NCBI GenBank assembly: GCA_947588995.1
Contig: CANPZI010000005.1
Location: 1 to 64,000 of the forward strand
DNA: 64,000 nucleotides
Direction of reading: 5' to 3'
Source: an uncultured Lachnospiraceae bacterium
GTDB lineage: Bacteria; Bacillota; Clostridia; Lachnospirales; Lachnospiraceae
Below the pieces are notes generated by a model. The model saw only the letters and a program-made list of their open reading frames with translations, made no database searches and was not told where the DNA came from. Below, piece after piece: positions 8,652 through 18,198 of the stretch; position 1 is the first letter of the stretch; every line of letters begins with the position of its first letter. The position numbers were made by a program, and so were the translations under genes.

Positions 8652-8927
8652 TTAAGGTATATCGTGATTCATCAGATCAAGTATCGGTATATTGGCATAA
8701 AGGGTCGGGTTTTTCAGGTTCCTGCCCTTATTTCCGGTCTTGGTGATCTGTATCTCCATGCTCTTTGTGTCGATTTTCATGTACTTGGATATGACCTTGG
8801 CGATATCGTTCTTGATCATTTCCATCATTTCCGGAGAGCAGTTGACGCGGTCTGAGATCAGCAGGATCTTCAATCGGTCTTTCGCGATCTCTCTGGAACT
8901 TTTTCGCCTTAACAGATTCTTAAACAC
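8652..8927 (-). CDS. minE: Cell division topological specificity factor MinE
   Basis: MinE stimulates the MinD ATPase and keeps the MinCD inhibitor away from midcell. The 91-aa protein begins with the amphipathic MFKNLLRRKSS segment, followed by the MinD-contact region around KDRLKILLISDR (17-28) and a C-terminal dimer domain. Translation starts at GTG 8927, 7-8 nt after a strong GGAGGG. It follows minD by 12 bp. Having MinE rather than only DivIVA-based control is typical of many Clostridia and points to an oscillating or patterning Min system. Confidence 0.93.
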   Translation of the reverse strand: MFKNLLRRKSSREIAKDRLKILLISDRVNCSPEMMEMIKNDIAKVISKYMKIDTKSMEIQITKTGNKGRNLKNPTLYANIPILDLMNHDIP

Positions 8928-8939
8928 GCTCGATCCCTC

Positions 8940-9731
8940 CTAACCCTTATGAAAGATACCCGACACCCGCGCCCAGAAAGAGAGGCCTTTCTCAAAATCG
9001 AGAAAAGGAACTTCTTTTCCCAGAACCCTGTGACAGATATTCTGGTATGCTTTCCCCGCCAGCGTGCCCGTGCCGACGAGAGGTTCCCCCTGATTCGTGG
9101 CGATCACCACGTTCTCGTCGTCAGGCACAAGCCCGATTAACGGTAAGGAAAGGATATCGACGACGTCCTCGGAGGACATCATATCCCCGCGCCGGATCAT
9201 ATCGGCGCGAATCCGGTTGATCACAAGATCGATTCTGCGGATCTCGTTTGCCTCCAGAAGCCCGATGATCCTGTCGGCGTCCCTGATCGCCGACACTTCC
9301 GGCGTAGTGACGACAAGCGCCCTGTCCGCTCCGGCGATGGCGTTCTGGAATCCCTGCTCGATCCCTGCCGGACAGTCTAACAGGATATAGTCGAACTGAT
9401 CCCTGAGATGGCTGATCATCTTAACCATCTGCGCGGGATTTACCGCGCTCTTGTCCCTCGTCTGCGCCGAAGGAAGCAGAAACAGCGTCGGGTAACGCTT
9501 GTCCCTGATAATCGCCTGCTTGATGCGGCAGTTTCCCTCCACCACGTCCACGAGATTGTAGACGATTCTGTTTTCCAGGCCCATCACGACATCGAGGTTC
9601 CTGAGGCCGATATCGGTATCGATCAGAATCACCTTTTTGCCCATTGCTGCCAGACCTGTGCCTACGTTTGCGGTAGTAGTGGTCTTGCCTACTCCGCCTT
9701 TCCCTGATGTGACGACAATGACTTCACTCAT
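8940..9731 (-). CDS. minD: Septum-site determining ATPase MinD
   Basis: MinD is a ParA/MinD ATPase that binds the membrane with ATP and recruits MinC. The deviant Walker A motif GKGGVGKTTTT is at residues 10-20, and DTDIGLRNLD and DCPAGIE follow. The last residues (GLSFWARVSGIFHKG) form the expected amphipathic membrane-targeting helix. The length, 263 aa, is normal. GGAGG lies about 10 nt before ATG 9731. Together with minC upstream and minE downstream it makes a complete MinCDE set. Confidence 0.96.
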   Translation of the reverse strand: MSEVIVVTSGKGGVGKTTTTANVGTGLAAMGKKVILIDTDIGLRNLDVVMGLENRIVYNLVDVVEGNCRIKQAIIRDKRYPTLFLLPSAQTRDKSAVNPAQMVKMISHLRDQFDYILLDCPAGIEQGFQNAIAGADRALVVTTPEVSAIRDADRIIGLLEANEIRRIDLVINRIRADMIRRGDMMSSEDVVDILSLPLIGLVPDDENVVIATNQGEPLVGTGTLAGKAYQNICHRVLGKEVPFLDFEKGLSFWARVSGIFHKG

Positions 9732-9809
9732 ATTTACGCTTCCTCCCGAATATGATGTATTATCGTCCCCTGAACAAGCCGTGTGCGCTTCTCTCCGACC
9801 GGTTATCCG

Positions 9810-10490
9810 TCACACGGGCAGATCGTTCAGTAATTCTTTTGTGATTGGATCCATCAGGACTCTTTGGTCTTTCACATAGGCGATCTTAGGCTGCATCTTT
9901 GGCTTGATCGGCCATCTGCTCTGTTTCTCTGACGTCTTGTATTTGAAATCGCCGATCTTTAACTTTTCCGGCGACATTTCAAGCGCGACGACGAAATGCC
10001 CGTCCTCGCCGTTCCCGCCGGCATAGGCCTGTCCGTACAGTCCGCCGAGAACGACGATGTCTTTGTTGGATATAATACTCGCGCCCGGATAGACGTCGCC
10101 AAGCACAATCACGCTGTTCTCCGTCTCCAGCGTCTGCCCGTCCTTTAACGTGCCCTTATAGAACTGGCCCGCATTCTCCATCGCCTGCTGGTGATAGGAC
10201 AGCTTCTGCAGCGCTTTTACATAGTTCTTGTTGGTCTCCTCGTTCTTGCCTATAATGCAGATAATGTTTAACTGCGAGTTCGCGGTGATCGTATTCACGA
10301 GCTGCCGCTCCTCCACGTCGGACAGCTCCCGCCCCTCGAAAGAAACCGCCATGCTGGCATCTTTGAAGAAATGCGACGCCTCCCTGAATTTGAAAGCGAT
10401 CTCCTCGACAAGTTTGGAAAACGGGATTTCGTCGTCGAGGTAGATGGACAGTCCGTTCTGAAAACTTTTGATGATAACGGGATTTTTCAT
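9810..10490 (-). CDS. minC: Septum-site determining protein MinC
   Basis: MinC is the FtsZ antagonist of the Min system. The N-terminal domain (about 1-100) is divergent. The C-terminal domain from about 105 carries the beta-helix repeats with the conserved GDVYPGASI and GGLYGQAYAG blocks that bind MinD. There are two adjacent ATGs: 10490 sits 6 nt after GGAGG, 10493 only 3 nt, so I prefer 10490 (226 aa). It follows PBP2 by 30 bp and precedes minD by a 78-bp gap in which I see nothing further. Confidence 0.93.
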   Translation of the reverse strand: MKNPVIIKSFQNGLSIYLDDEIPFSKLVEEIAFKFREASHFFKDASMAVSFEGRELSDVEERQLVNTITANSQLNIICIIGKNEETNKNYVKALQKLSYHQQAMENAGQFYKGTLKDGQTLETENSVIVLGDVYPGASIISNKDIVVLGGLYGQAYAGGNGEDGHFVVALEMSPEKLKIGDFKYKTSEKQSRWPIKPKMQPKIAYVKDQRVLMDPITKELLNDLPV

Positions 10491-10520
10491 CATGCTCCTC
10501 CATATGCTTTTCTCTGCTGT

Positions 10521-13418
10521 CTAGTCAGCGTTGATCGTGCCGCCCTGCAGGGTGCCGGCCGTGCCGGTGACGATCTCGCTCTCGTCCTTGAGTCCATAAT
10601 AGTATTCATACACATCTCTGGCGATTTGTGCGCTGTAGTCGGAGGTGTAGCCGTTGGCCACACGGACGGTGACGGAAATCTCGGGTGCTTCATACGGCGC
10701 ATAGCTGATAAAGAGAGCGTGATTCGCGCGGGTGCGGTCCTCCTGCGCGGTTCCGGTCTTGCCCGCCACGTTCACATCCAGATCTGCGTAGTAGGCCTTG
10801 CCCTCCACCACCTTGCGCATCCCCGAATGAATCGCGTTCCAGTAGGAAGCTTCCATATCGACAGTGTTCCGTACCTCGGCGTGATTGTCCTCCACCAGAC
10901 TGCCGTTGTGATCCTCTATTCTGTCTACCAATGTTAAATTATAACATGTCCCGCCGTTCGCGACAGTTGTAACATATCGCGCAAGTCCGACAGTCGTGTA
11001 GTTATTCGTGCCGTGGCCGATGGCCGAGCGGACGCCGTCCGTGTCGGATACCTCAGGCGCATACTCCTCGATCTCCACGCCGGACGTCTCGGTGAGGCCG
11101 TAGAGATCCGCCGCCGCCGCCAGTTTCTCAAGCGCCTGGCTGTCACTGAAAGCATCGCCTCTGATACCGAGACGGTACCCCACCTCATAGAAGAACCAGT
11201 TGCAGGAATGCTGCAGGCCGCCGGTCACGTTGAGCGCGCCGTGGGCACCGGGCGAAATCCAGCACCGCGGCGAGGGGACGATTTTGTCAAATAATCCCGT
11301 ACAGGTAATGGTGTCCGTCGTTGTAATGACTCCGTTGGTCAATCCTGCCGTGGCCGACACAATTTTGAATGTGGAACCGGGTGCGGTCCGCTGCTGCGTC
11401 GCATAATTGAGGAGCGGGCTGGACAGGTCGCTCTGCAGGCTCGCGAAATATCTGGCGTTTACGCCGTTGGCCATCCTGTTGTTGTCATAGCTGGGATACG
11501 ACACCAGTGCCAGAACATCGCCTGTATTGACGTCGGTGATGACAATGGAACCGGAATAGGGATCCAGCGCAAGCTGTGCCGGCGTGATATCCAGATTTTG
11601 AATCCGATTGCGCATAAACACATAGGACGTCTCGCTGCCGCTCTCAAACTGGCGCAGCTCGTTCTCAGGGATCTCCACGATATTCTGCTCCAGCAGGAGG
11701 CTGCAGATCTGCCGTCCGGTGATCTCGTCATTATTGATCATATAGCGGTACATCCGCTTGTCGAAACCGCCGTCCTGCTCCAGATGAGCGATGATATAGT
11801 CGACGATCTTCTCATAGATCTCCACCGAATCCGAATACTGAGAATGGATATCCAGCGCGGAGACATTGATCCAGTTCATCGCTATGGCATAATTCAGGTA
11901 TTCGTTCAGGCTGATCGTCTCATCCTTGGTCCAGGCGAGGTAAGTCGCGTCATTTCTGTCGATCTCCGATCGCATCAGGATATTCCGGTCATAGAGCATG
12001 GACACGATATAACTCTCATAGTTTTTGTACTCTTCGGTCAGGTCCCGATACGGCGTGCATGTTTCCGTCAGTTCCTGGCGCAGCGTCGCGCTCACGCGGG
12101 CTTTTTTGTCCAGATATTTCCCATATACGCTCTGCTCCGTCTCCCCGGCATACTCTGACGCAAAGTGCGCGGTATCGACAATATTGTTGTTGATACAGGC
12201 AAAATAGACGTCGTAGATCGGGATGCGGATATTGCCTCCGGCGCCGCCCTCCGGCGCTTTGAACTCCCTGATATTGTCGATCTTGTCTAGGAGAATGGCC
12301 GCCAGTCTGGATTCCAGAATGTGATAGCAGACTCTCTGCAGATCGGCGTCCACTGTCAGGTAGATGTCATTCCCGGCGACAGATTCCACCCGATCGCTGG
12401 TCTCGATCACCTTTCCCATATTGTCGACATAGACCGTCTCCGATCCTTTTTTCCCCTGCAGGACCGTCTCCATGGAGGCCTCGATGCCGGACTTGCCCAC
12501 AGTATCGTTCAGGTCATACGTCGGATCCTGCTCCTGCAGCGCCTGCAGGCCCTCCTGATCCACCTTGCCGGTATAGCCGAGGATCTGTGAAAAATAGACG
12601 CTGTCATTGTACTTGCGGACGGTTCCCTCCGAGATCGACACGCCGTCGAGCACATCGGCATTCTCCATCACGACGGCTACCGTCTTGTCCGACACATTGT
12701 TTGCCACTGTGGTCGCAATATATTTCTGATAGCTGTTGGCGCTCATGGCATAGCGGACGGTGACGAGTTTCAGCACTTCCTCCCTGCTGTATCCGTAGCC
12801 CGGCGTGAAGCTGTCGGTATCGCCCGCCACCCGGTAATCACCGATGCCGTAGCGGGAAGTCGGCGACGAACCGCACAGATATTCGATGACATCGTCGGCC
12901 GTGGCATTTTTTTCGTCTTCCTCCAGATCATCGGTATACGGATGCCCGTAGACATCCGCCAGAAAACGAAGCAGCTGCGTGCCCTCCACATTGAACTGAT
13001 AATTGCCGCTCTCATCCAGCACAATATGGAAGTCACTGACAATCTGATCTCCGTTTTTTTCAATCATATCGATCAGCCTGAGGATCGTGTCGTTCAGCTT
13101 TTCGTTCCGTTCCCGGCCGCTCTCGTAGACATCCTCGATGGTGACGGAGTAGGCCAGCTCATTGTAGGCGAGCAGCTTGCCGTTGCGGTCCAGGATATTG
13201 CCTCTGGTCGGCAGGATGGTGCGTTCCTTGGTGATGCTCAGCTGAAAGTTGTTGTAGTACTCCTCACCGCGCACGATCTGCAGCTGGAAAATCGTGTAGA
13301 TCAGATAAGCCCCCATACCAAACAGAACACAGACAAGCACCAGAAGTCTGGAGGTGACCATGTTCATGAAATTTTCTTTGAACTGTTCCCAGATACGGTC
13401 AAACAAATTTTTTCCCAC
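10521..13418 (-). CDS. mrdA: Class-B penicillin-binding protein 2 (elongation transpeptidase), oversized
   Basis: This transpeptidase crosslinks peptidoglycan during elongation as the partner of RodA. It has one N-terminal membrane segment (about 25-45), a dimerisation domain with TRGNILDRNG (71-80), and transpeptidase motifs STFK (682-685), SCN and KTGTAQ. At 965 aa it exceeds the usual 600-700: about 240 residues (roughly 375-615) are inserted between the TVDADLQ block and the LDPYSGS block. The GTG at 13418 overlaps mreD by 20 bp and has poor spacing to AGGGG, so the true start may lie a few codons downstream. It is in the mreBCD-min-rodA operon. Confidence 0.92.
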   Translation of the reverse strand: MGKNLFDRIWEQFKENFMNMVTSRLLVLVCVLFGMGAYLIYTIFQLQIVRGEEYYNNFQLSITKERTILPTRGNILDRNGKLLAYNELAYSVTIEDVYESGRERNEKLNDTILRLIDMIEKNGDQIVSDFHIVLDESGNYQFNVEGTQLLRFLADVYGHPYTDDLEEDEKNATADDVIEYLCGSSPTSRYGIGDYRVAGDTDSFTPGYGYSREEVLKLVTVRYAMSANSYQKYIATTVANNVSDKTVAVVMENADVLDGVSISEGTVRKYNDSVYFSQILGYTGKVDQEGLQALQEQDPTYDLNDTVGKSGIEASMETVLQGKKGSETVYVDNMGKVIETSDRVESVAGNDIYLTVDADLQRVCYHILESRLAAILLDKIDNIREFKAPEGGAGGNIRIPIYDVYFACINNNIVDTAHFASEYAGETEQSVYGKYLDKKARVSATLRQELTETCTPYRDLTEEYKNYESYIVSMLYDRNILMRSEIDRNDATYLAWTKDETISLNEYLNYAIAMNWINVSALDIHSQYSDSVEIYEKIVDYIIAHLEQDGGFDKRMYRYMINNDEITGRQICSLLLEQNIVEIPENELRQFESGSETSYVFMRNRIQNLDITPAQLALDPYSGSIVITDVNTGDVLALVSYPSYDNNRMANGVNARYFASLQSDLSSPLLNYATQQRTAPGSTFKIVSATAGLTNGVITTTDTITCTGLFDKIVPSPRCWISPGAHGALNVTGGLQHSCNWFFYEVGYRLGIRGDAFSDSQALEKLAAAADLYGLTETSGVEIEEYAPEVSDTDGVRSAIGHGTNNYTTVGLARYVTTVANGGTCYNLTLVDRIEDHNGSLVEDNHAEVRNTVDMEASYWNAIHSGMRKVVEGKAYYADLDVNVAGKTGTAQEDRTRANHALFISYAPYEAPEISVTVRVANGYTSDYSAQIARDVYEYYYGLKDESEIVTGTAGTLQGGTINAD

Positions 13419-13917
13419 CCCTCAGTTCGCCGCGCTCCAGCCCGGTGTTGATCCACAGGATGAGCGGATACAGGAAAATCGTCGCAACGATCGTATATAC
13501 AATCTCCGGCAGGATGATATGCACGAAATAATAACGAAAGTCAAATCTGCTCCGCAAAAGAAACAAAATCACATAACACACCAGCCCGTAAAAGCAGTCG
13601 CTTCCCAGAATGAGAGCGATAGGCAGCTTGATGTCCTCCGGATAGAACACGGCGCTGAATTTGCCGTTCATATACCCGATGTACATATACAGGAGGGAAT
13701 AAAAACCGATGGTATCCCCGAAAAAAACATCCACCAAAAGGCCGCAGAAAAAGCCGATCAGAAGCCCTGTCTTCTCTCCGCGCATGAAACCGAAAGAAGC
13801 CGTAAGCACAATCAGCAGATTCGGCACGATACCGCCGAAAGAGAGCGCGTGAAACACGGTGCTCTGCAGCAGAAAACACACAAATATCAATATGGTGGTG
13901 ACGACAAAACGCTTCAT
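13399..13917 (-). CDS. mreD: Rod shape-determining membrane protein MreD
   Basis: MreD is a membrane protein of the elongasome that links MreB and MreC with PBP2-RodA. The 172-aa protein is mostly hydrophobic, with five to six predicted membrane segments and the family-like GEKTGLLIGFFCGLLVD block. Sequence conservation in this family is low, so the call rests on size, topology and its place between mreC and PBP2. Its end overlaps PBP2 by 20 bp. AGAGGT precedes ATG 13917. Confidence 0.88.
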   Translation of the reverse strand: MKRFVVTTILIFVCFLLQSTVFHALSFGGIVPNLLIVLTASFGFMRGEKTGLLIGFFCGLLVDVFFGDTIGFYSLLYMYIGYMNGKFSAVFYPEDIKLPIALILGSDCFYGLVCYVILFLLRSRFDFRYYFVHIILPEIVYTIVATIFLYPLILWINTGLERGELRGGKKFV

Positions 13918-13925
13918 AGTGACCT

Positions 13926-14795
13926 CTACTCTTCCACTGTCTGTTTGCGCTGCATGACGACAAGCACCTCTTCGAGATGCTCAAAATCAACTGCCGGCGT
14001 GATATAGCCGGACTTTGTCAGGTTGTTGGCGTCCTGGTTGATGGCGCTTATGTAGCCGACCAGAATACCCGGCAGATATTTGTCGCTGATGTTGGACGTG
14101 ACAATCTTATCTCCCTCCACAACCACATTATCGCTGTCCACAAGCTGTTCAAATTCAATGACGCCGGTGGCATACAGTTTGAGATTGCCGGAGACAATCA
14201 TATTGTCTGAGCTGGACAGCACCATAGCGCTCACGTTGGAGTCATCGGCGATGATGGATTTCACTTTTGCCCAGTTCGGCCCAACATCCACCACACGCCC
14301 CACCAGACCGCTTCCGGCCATCACGTTCATATCGACGGCGATGCCGTCTTTCACGCCCTTGTCGATCACAAACGAGTGGAACCAGTTGCCGGTATCCCGC
14401 GCAATGATGCGAGCGCCGGTTTTCTCATACTCGTCATACTGGGCATCCAGATCATACAGTTCGCGCAGATTCGTCAGTTCATAGCGATCCTGCTGCAGAG
14501 CGGTATTCTCGATCGTCAGTTCATCCACCTGCTTCCGCAGGCTCTCATTCTCGGCAATCAGCTCTCTGATCTGCGCCAGTTCCTCGGAGCGGCCTGCCAG
14601 CCAGCTGCCGACGACGCTGATTCCTTTTTCAAACGGCACGACGGTATAGCCCGCCACCGCGCTCAAGGGCCCGCTGAAAACCGTTGTGTTGAACGTGAGC
14701 AGCACCATGCCGGTACAGAGGATTGTTAAAATAAAAAGGAGATATTTACCGGGTATGGTAAATTTCTCTCCTTTTCTTTTTACGATTGGACTCAT
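13926..14795 (-). CDS. mreC: Rod shape-determining protein MreC
   Basis: MreC is a single-pass scaffold that activates PBP2-RodA from outside the membrane. The 289-aa protein has a membrane segment at about 16-36, a coiled coil (about 65-105, rich in ENESLRKQ and ENTALQQD heptads) and a beta-rich C-terminal domain with the GLVGRVVDV and GNLKLYATG blocks. Its ATG overlaps the mreB stop (ATGA, 14792-14795), implying coupled translation, and mreD follows after 8 bp. Confidence 0.94.
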   Translation of the reverse strand: MSPIVKRKGEKFTIPGKYLLFILTILCTGMVLLTFNTTVFSGPLSAVAGYTVVPFEKGISVVGSWLAGRSEELAQIRELIAENESLRKQVDELTIENTALQQDRYELTNLRELYDLDAQYDEYEKTGARIIARDTGNWFHSFVIDKGVKDGIAVDMNVMAGSGLVGRVVDVGPNWAKVKSIIADDSNVSAMVLSSSDNMIVSGNLKLYATGVIEFEQLVDSDNVVVEGDKIVTSNISDKYLPGILVGYISAINQDANNLTKSGYITPAVDFEHLEEVLVVMQRKQTVEE

Positions 14796-15802
14796 TTACT
14801 CATTCCTTCTATCGCGTACGCAACCGATTTATAATTATCGTCGTTGATAATCTTCGCAAGCCCAAGCGCCACACTGGTCACGGGGTTTTCAAAGAGATTT
14901 ACCTTGAGCCCCGTACCTTTGCTCATGAGTTTCGCAAGCTTGCTTACCTGAGATGCGCCGCCGGTCAGATAGATGCCGTGGCGGTAGATGTCCGCTGCCA
15001 GCTCCGGAGGCGTGCGCTCCAGAATCACTTTGATATTGTCGATAATCATGTTGAAATGCTCCACCAGGCACTCGTCGATCAGATCTGTGGGAATTTCGCG
15101 CTCCACCGGAAGCCCGGTGACAATATCTCTGCCGTATACCAGTGCGCCGGTCCGCTGTTCCTCCAGATCCTGCAGGGAAATCTTGACAATTTCAGCCGTC
15201 TTGCCGCCGATAATCAGGCTGTACTCACGCCTGACGGCATTCTTGATCGCGTCGTCGAACTTGCGTCCGCCGACCTTGATCAGCCGGCTTAAGACGATGC
15301 CGCCCAGGGAAAGAATGGATATCTCCGTTGTGTCAAAGCCGACGTTGACGACCAGCACGCCCTGTGAATTTTTGACATCGATGCCCATTCCCAGGCCGTC
15401 CGCAACGGCTTTGTCCACGACCATGACGCGCCTCGCTTTGATGTTTGCCTCCTTGATCAGATCTTTGAACGCGCGCTTCTCCACTTCCGTCACGTCCCAG
15501 GGCACGGCGATATAGTAATCCGCGGGCCGCAGGTTGTTTTTCATCAGATCACTGAGGAAATATTTCACCAGCAGTTCCATATTCTGAATATCCGCGATCA
15601 CACCGTTGCTGAGCGGGTAGGAAATATGAATATTGGCCGGTGCTTTCTCGTACATCTCGAATGCGGAGTCACCGTAGGCGAAGAGATTCTTCTTGTTCTC
15701 GATGGCGATCATATTCTTCTCCACAAAGACATCGTCATCCGACCGGTTGTATATTTTTATATTGCTTGTTCCCAAATCAATTCCAAATGCGTTGTTAGCC
15801 AC
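14792..15802 (-). CDS. mreB: Rod shape-determining actin-like ATPase MreB
   Basis: MreB forms actin-like filaments that guide the cell-wall elongation machine. The phosphate-1 motif FGIDLGTSNIKIY is at the N-terminus and the TGGASQ adenosine-type motif is near the C-terminus. The 336-aa length is standard. Some segments are divergent: the usual RIGGDEFD reads KVGGRKFDDAI, as in the MreB/Mbl paralogues of related Clostridia. Translation starts at GTG 15802, 7 nt after GGGAG. It follows radC by 20 bp, a linkage seen in many bacteria. Confidence 0.92.
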   Translation of the reverse strand: MANNAFGIDLGTSNIKIYNRSDDDVFVEKNMIAIENKKNLFAYGDSAFEMYEKAPANIHISYPLSNGVIADIQNMELLVKYFLSDLMKNNLRPADYYIAVPWDVTEVEKRAFKDLIKEANIKARRVMVVDKAVADGLGMGIDVKNSQGVLVVNVGFDTTEISILSLGGIVLSRLIKVGGRKFDDAIKNAVRREYSLIIGGKTAEIVKISLQDLEEQRTGALVYGRDIVTGLPVEREIPTDLIDECLVEHFNMIIDNIKVILERTPPELAADIYRHGIYLTGGASQVSKLAKLMSKGTGLKVNLFENPVTSVALGLAKIINDDNYKSVAYAIEGMSK

Positions 15803-15822
15803 AACAACTCTCCCTCTCTTTC

Positions 15823-16557
15823 CTAAAATGCGCTCTCCGCGCGCGGCGTCTCCCGCATGAGCCCATGCTCCTTAAAGCTGAAATAGCTGCTGTCTCCGAT
15901 AATGATGTGATCGAAAAGCGGAATGTCCGCCAGGGTGCCAAGCTGCCTGATGCGCTCCGTGATGCGGACGTCGTTTCCGCTGGGCGACGGATCCCCGCCC
16001 GGATGGTTGTGCAGGAGCATAAGCCCCGCAGCCTGCGCCTGTACCGCATGGATAAACACCTCTCTCGGCGAGATCAGGGAAGCGTTGACCGTCCCCTGCG
16101 ACAGGATACATTCCCCGAGCAGATGAAGCCCCGAATCCAGGAGGAGCAGCAGAATATATTCCACGCTCTCGTGGCGGAACCGTTCCATATAGTAGTCCGC
16201 CACGGAGGCGGGCTGTCTGAAAGACAGACTGCTCTTCGCCCTGGCCTGAGCCATGCGCGTACTCAGCTCTACGACCGTCTTTAACTGAATCGCCTTGACC
16301 TCGCCGATTCCCTCAATTCTGCGCAGTTCCTGTATCGGGATATGATACAGGCCGAGCAGCCCGTTGCCGTAACGCGCGGATTCCGCCAGAACTCTCTCGC
16401 TCAGCGCAAGCACGCCCACACCGTGCGTGCCCGTCCGAAGCAGGATCGCAAGAAGCTCGGAATCGGTCAGCGACCGGCTCCCGTAAGCCTTGAACTTCTC
16501 GTAGGGAAGATTCTGCGTCCTGTAATATTCATTGTTCTCATCCTTAACTGATTTCAT
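15823..16557 (-). CDS. radC: RadC-family JAB/MPN-domain protein
   Basis: RadC has a C-terminal JAB1/MPN metalloprotease-like domain after an N-terminal UPF0758 helix-hairpin-helix region (YHIPIQELRRIEGIGEVKA, about 80-98). The zinc motif HNHPGGDPSPSGND is intact. The historical role in DNA repair has not held up and the real function is unresolved. The length is 244 aa. AAAGAGG lies 4 nt before ATG 16557. It appears to lead the mreBCD-PBP2-min-rodA run, since the neighbour upstream (DUF4321) ends 52 bp away; no clear promoter is visible in that gap. Confidence 0.93.
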   Translation of the reverse strand: MKSVKDENNEYYRTQNLPYEKFKAYGSRSLTDSELLAILLRTGTHGVGVLALSERVLAESARYGNGLLGLYHIPIQELRRIEGIGEVKAIQLKTVVELSTRMAQARAKSSLSFRQPASVADYYMERFRHESVEYILLLLLDSGLHLLGECILSQGTVNASLISPREVFIHAVQAQAAGLMLLHNHPGGDPSPSGNDVRITERIRQLGTLADIPLFDHIIIGDSSYFSFKEHGLMRETPRAESAF

Positions 16558-16609
16558 GCAACCTCTTTCCGACAGCGTTTCTCTCCGGGCTGCGGTAAAG
16601 GTATCTGCG

Positions 16610-16846
16610 TCAGATCAGACGATAAATCACAAGCGCGACGGCAATGCCGATGATGCTTGCAATCGTGATATGGATCGTCAGCCCGAACGTGATGCTCAGG
16701 ATGCCGAGATCCAGAATCAGCGGAGACGTCAGCCCGAAAGACTGCCCGTAATTCAGCCAGGTGGCCGGCAGCAGACTGCCGACAAATCCGCCGACGACAA
16801 TCCCCGCAAGAATCAACAAAAAACACGTCCAACCGTTTTTTCGCAT
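16610..16846 (-). CDS. DUF4321 small membrane protein
   Basis: This 78-aa protein has two hydrophobic segments (about 7-27 and 50-75) with a glycine-rich first helix (GIVVGGFVGSLLP). The sequence fits the DUF4321 family of Clostridia; no function is known. I take ATG 16846 as the start because AGGAG stands about 11 nt upstream; an in-frame upstream extension is not membrane-like. It lies between the YnbB-type gene and radC. Confidence 0.75.
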   Translation of the reverse strand: MRKNGWTCFLLILAGIVVGGFVGSLLPATWLNYGQSFGLTSPLILDLGILSITFGLTIHITIASIIGIAVALVIYRLI

Positions 16847-16894
16847 AGTATCCAACTCTCCTCTTGGTACACCTCTCACATTTTAACATAACGG

Positions 16895-18196
16895 CTACTC
16901 AATGTATACAATTTTTTTGTCCGCAAGATTCTGCAGAGTCTTCAGAATCCCCAGTTTCGCGTGGGGAAAAGTCAGGCCGCCCTGGAAATAAACCGCATAG
17001 GGAGGCTTGATCGGACCGTCGGCGCTCAGTTCTATGGAAGAGCCTGACACAAACGCTCCTGCCGCCATGATCACCTGGGCGTCATAGCCCGGCATATCCC
17101 AGGGTTCCGGCGTGACAAAACTGTCCACTGATGCCGCGGCCTGAATCCCCCTGCAGAACTCGATCACACCCTCCGGCGAGCCAAAAGTCACAGCCTGAAT
17201 GATATCGTGGCGCTCTTCGGTCCCGTTCGGGATCACCGGGAAACCCAGTTTCTCGTAGATATTCGCCGCAAAAATTGCCCCTTTCAGGGCGCTTGCCGTG
17301 ACGGTTGGCGCCAGGAACAGCCCTTCGTAGAAAGCGGACAATATGCCGAGGGAGGCGCCGACTTCCTTGCCGAGCCCCGGAGATGTCAGCCGGTAAGCCG
17401 CATTCTCCACACAGTCTTTCCTGCCGGCGATATAGCCGCCGATGGGGGCAAGGCCGCCGCCGGGATTCTTGATCAGGGAGCCGACCGCCATATCCGCCCC
17501 CACGTCCGTGGGCTCGATCGTCTCCACAAACTCGCCGTAGCAGTTGTCCACCATGCAGATGAGGTCGGGCTTTATCCCTTTCACGAAGCGGATCAGTTCC
17601 CCGATGCGTCCGACGGACAGCGTCGGCCTGGTCTGGTATCCCTTGGAGCGCTGGATCGTGACGAGCTTTGTCCTGTCGTTTATCGCGGCGCGGATGCCCT
17701 CATAGTCGAAAGCGCCGTCAGACAGCAGATCTACCTGTCTGTATGTGATGCCGTACTCCCGCAGCGAACCGCGGGATGGCCTGATGCCGATCACTTCCTC
17801 CAGCGTGTCGTAAGGCTTACCCACCGGGGAGAGCAGTTCGTCTCCCGGCCGCAGATTGCTCATCAGCGCCAGGGCCAGAGCGTGTGTGCCGCAGGTGATC
17901 TGCGGGCGTACCAGAGCGTCCTCCGTGTGAAAAAGCGCCGCGTAAACTTTCTCCAGCGTGTCCCTGCCCAGATCATTGTAGCCGTAACCCGTCGTGCCCA
18001 GCAGACAGGCTTCGCTCACGCCGGCCTCCTGCATGGCGCGGATCACCTTGAGCTGATTGTACTCCGCCACCTCGTCGATCCGCATAAAGCGCTCCCGCAG
18101 AGAGGCGAGAATCTCTTCCCCGAATGCGTACACTTTGTCTGATATACCGAATTCCCCGTACTGTCGTCTCAGCAGATCAATTTTATCTGTCTCCAT
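16895..18196 (-). CDS. ynbB: PLP-dependent methionine gamma-lyase/aluminium-resistance family protein (YnbB type)
   Basis: This is a fold-type-I PLP enzyme of the Cys/Met-metabolism superfamily, often named aluminium resistance protein. Visible features are the GTTGYGYND and ITCGTHALALAL blocks, an Asp for the PLP ring (MVDNCYGEF) and the lysine in SLIKNPGGGLAP. The length is 433 aa. Its true substrate is not established. It lies 2 bp after miaA, so it belongs to the mutSL-miaA transcript, as in other Firmicutes where ynbB is near hfq or miaA. I saw no hfq gene in the gap. Confidence 0.88.
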   Translation of the reverse strand: METDKIDLLRRQYGEFGISDKVYAFGEEILASLRERFMRIDEVAEYNQLKVIRAMQEAGVSEACLLGTTGYGYNDLGRDTLEKVYAALFHTEDALVRPQITCGTHALALALMSNLRPGDELLSPVGKPYDTLEEVIGIRPSRGSLREYGITYRQVDLLSDGAFDYEGIRAAINDRTKLVTIQRSKGYQTRPTLSVGRIGELIRFVKGIKPDLICMVDNCYGEFVETIEPTDVGADMAVGSLIKNPGGGLAPIGGYIAGRKDCVENAAYRLTSPGLGKEVGASLGILSAFYEGLFLAPTVTASALKGAIFAANIYEKLGFPVIPNGTEERHDIIQAVTFGSPEGVIEFCRGIQAAASVDSFVTPEPWDMPGYDAQVIMAAGAFVSGSSIELSADGPIKPPYAVYFQGGLTFPHAKLGILKTLQNLADKKIVYIE

Positions 18197-18198
18197 AT

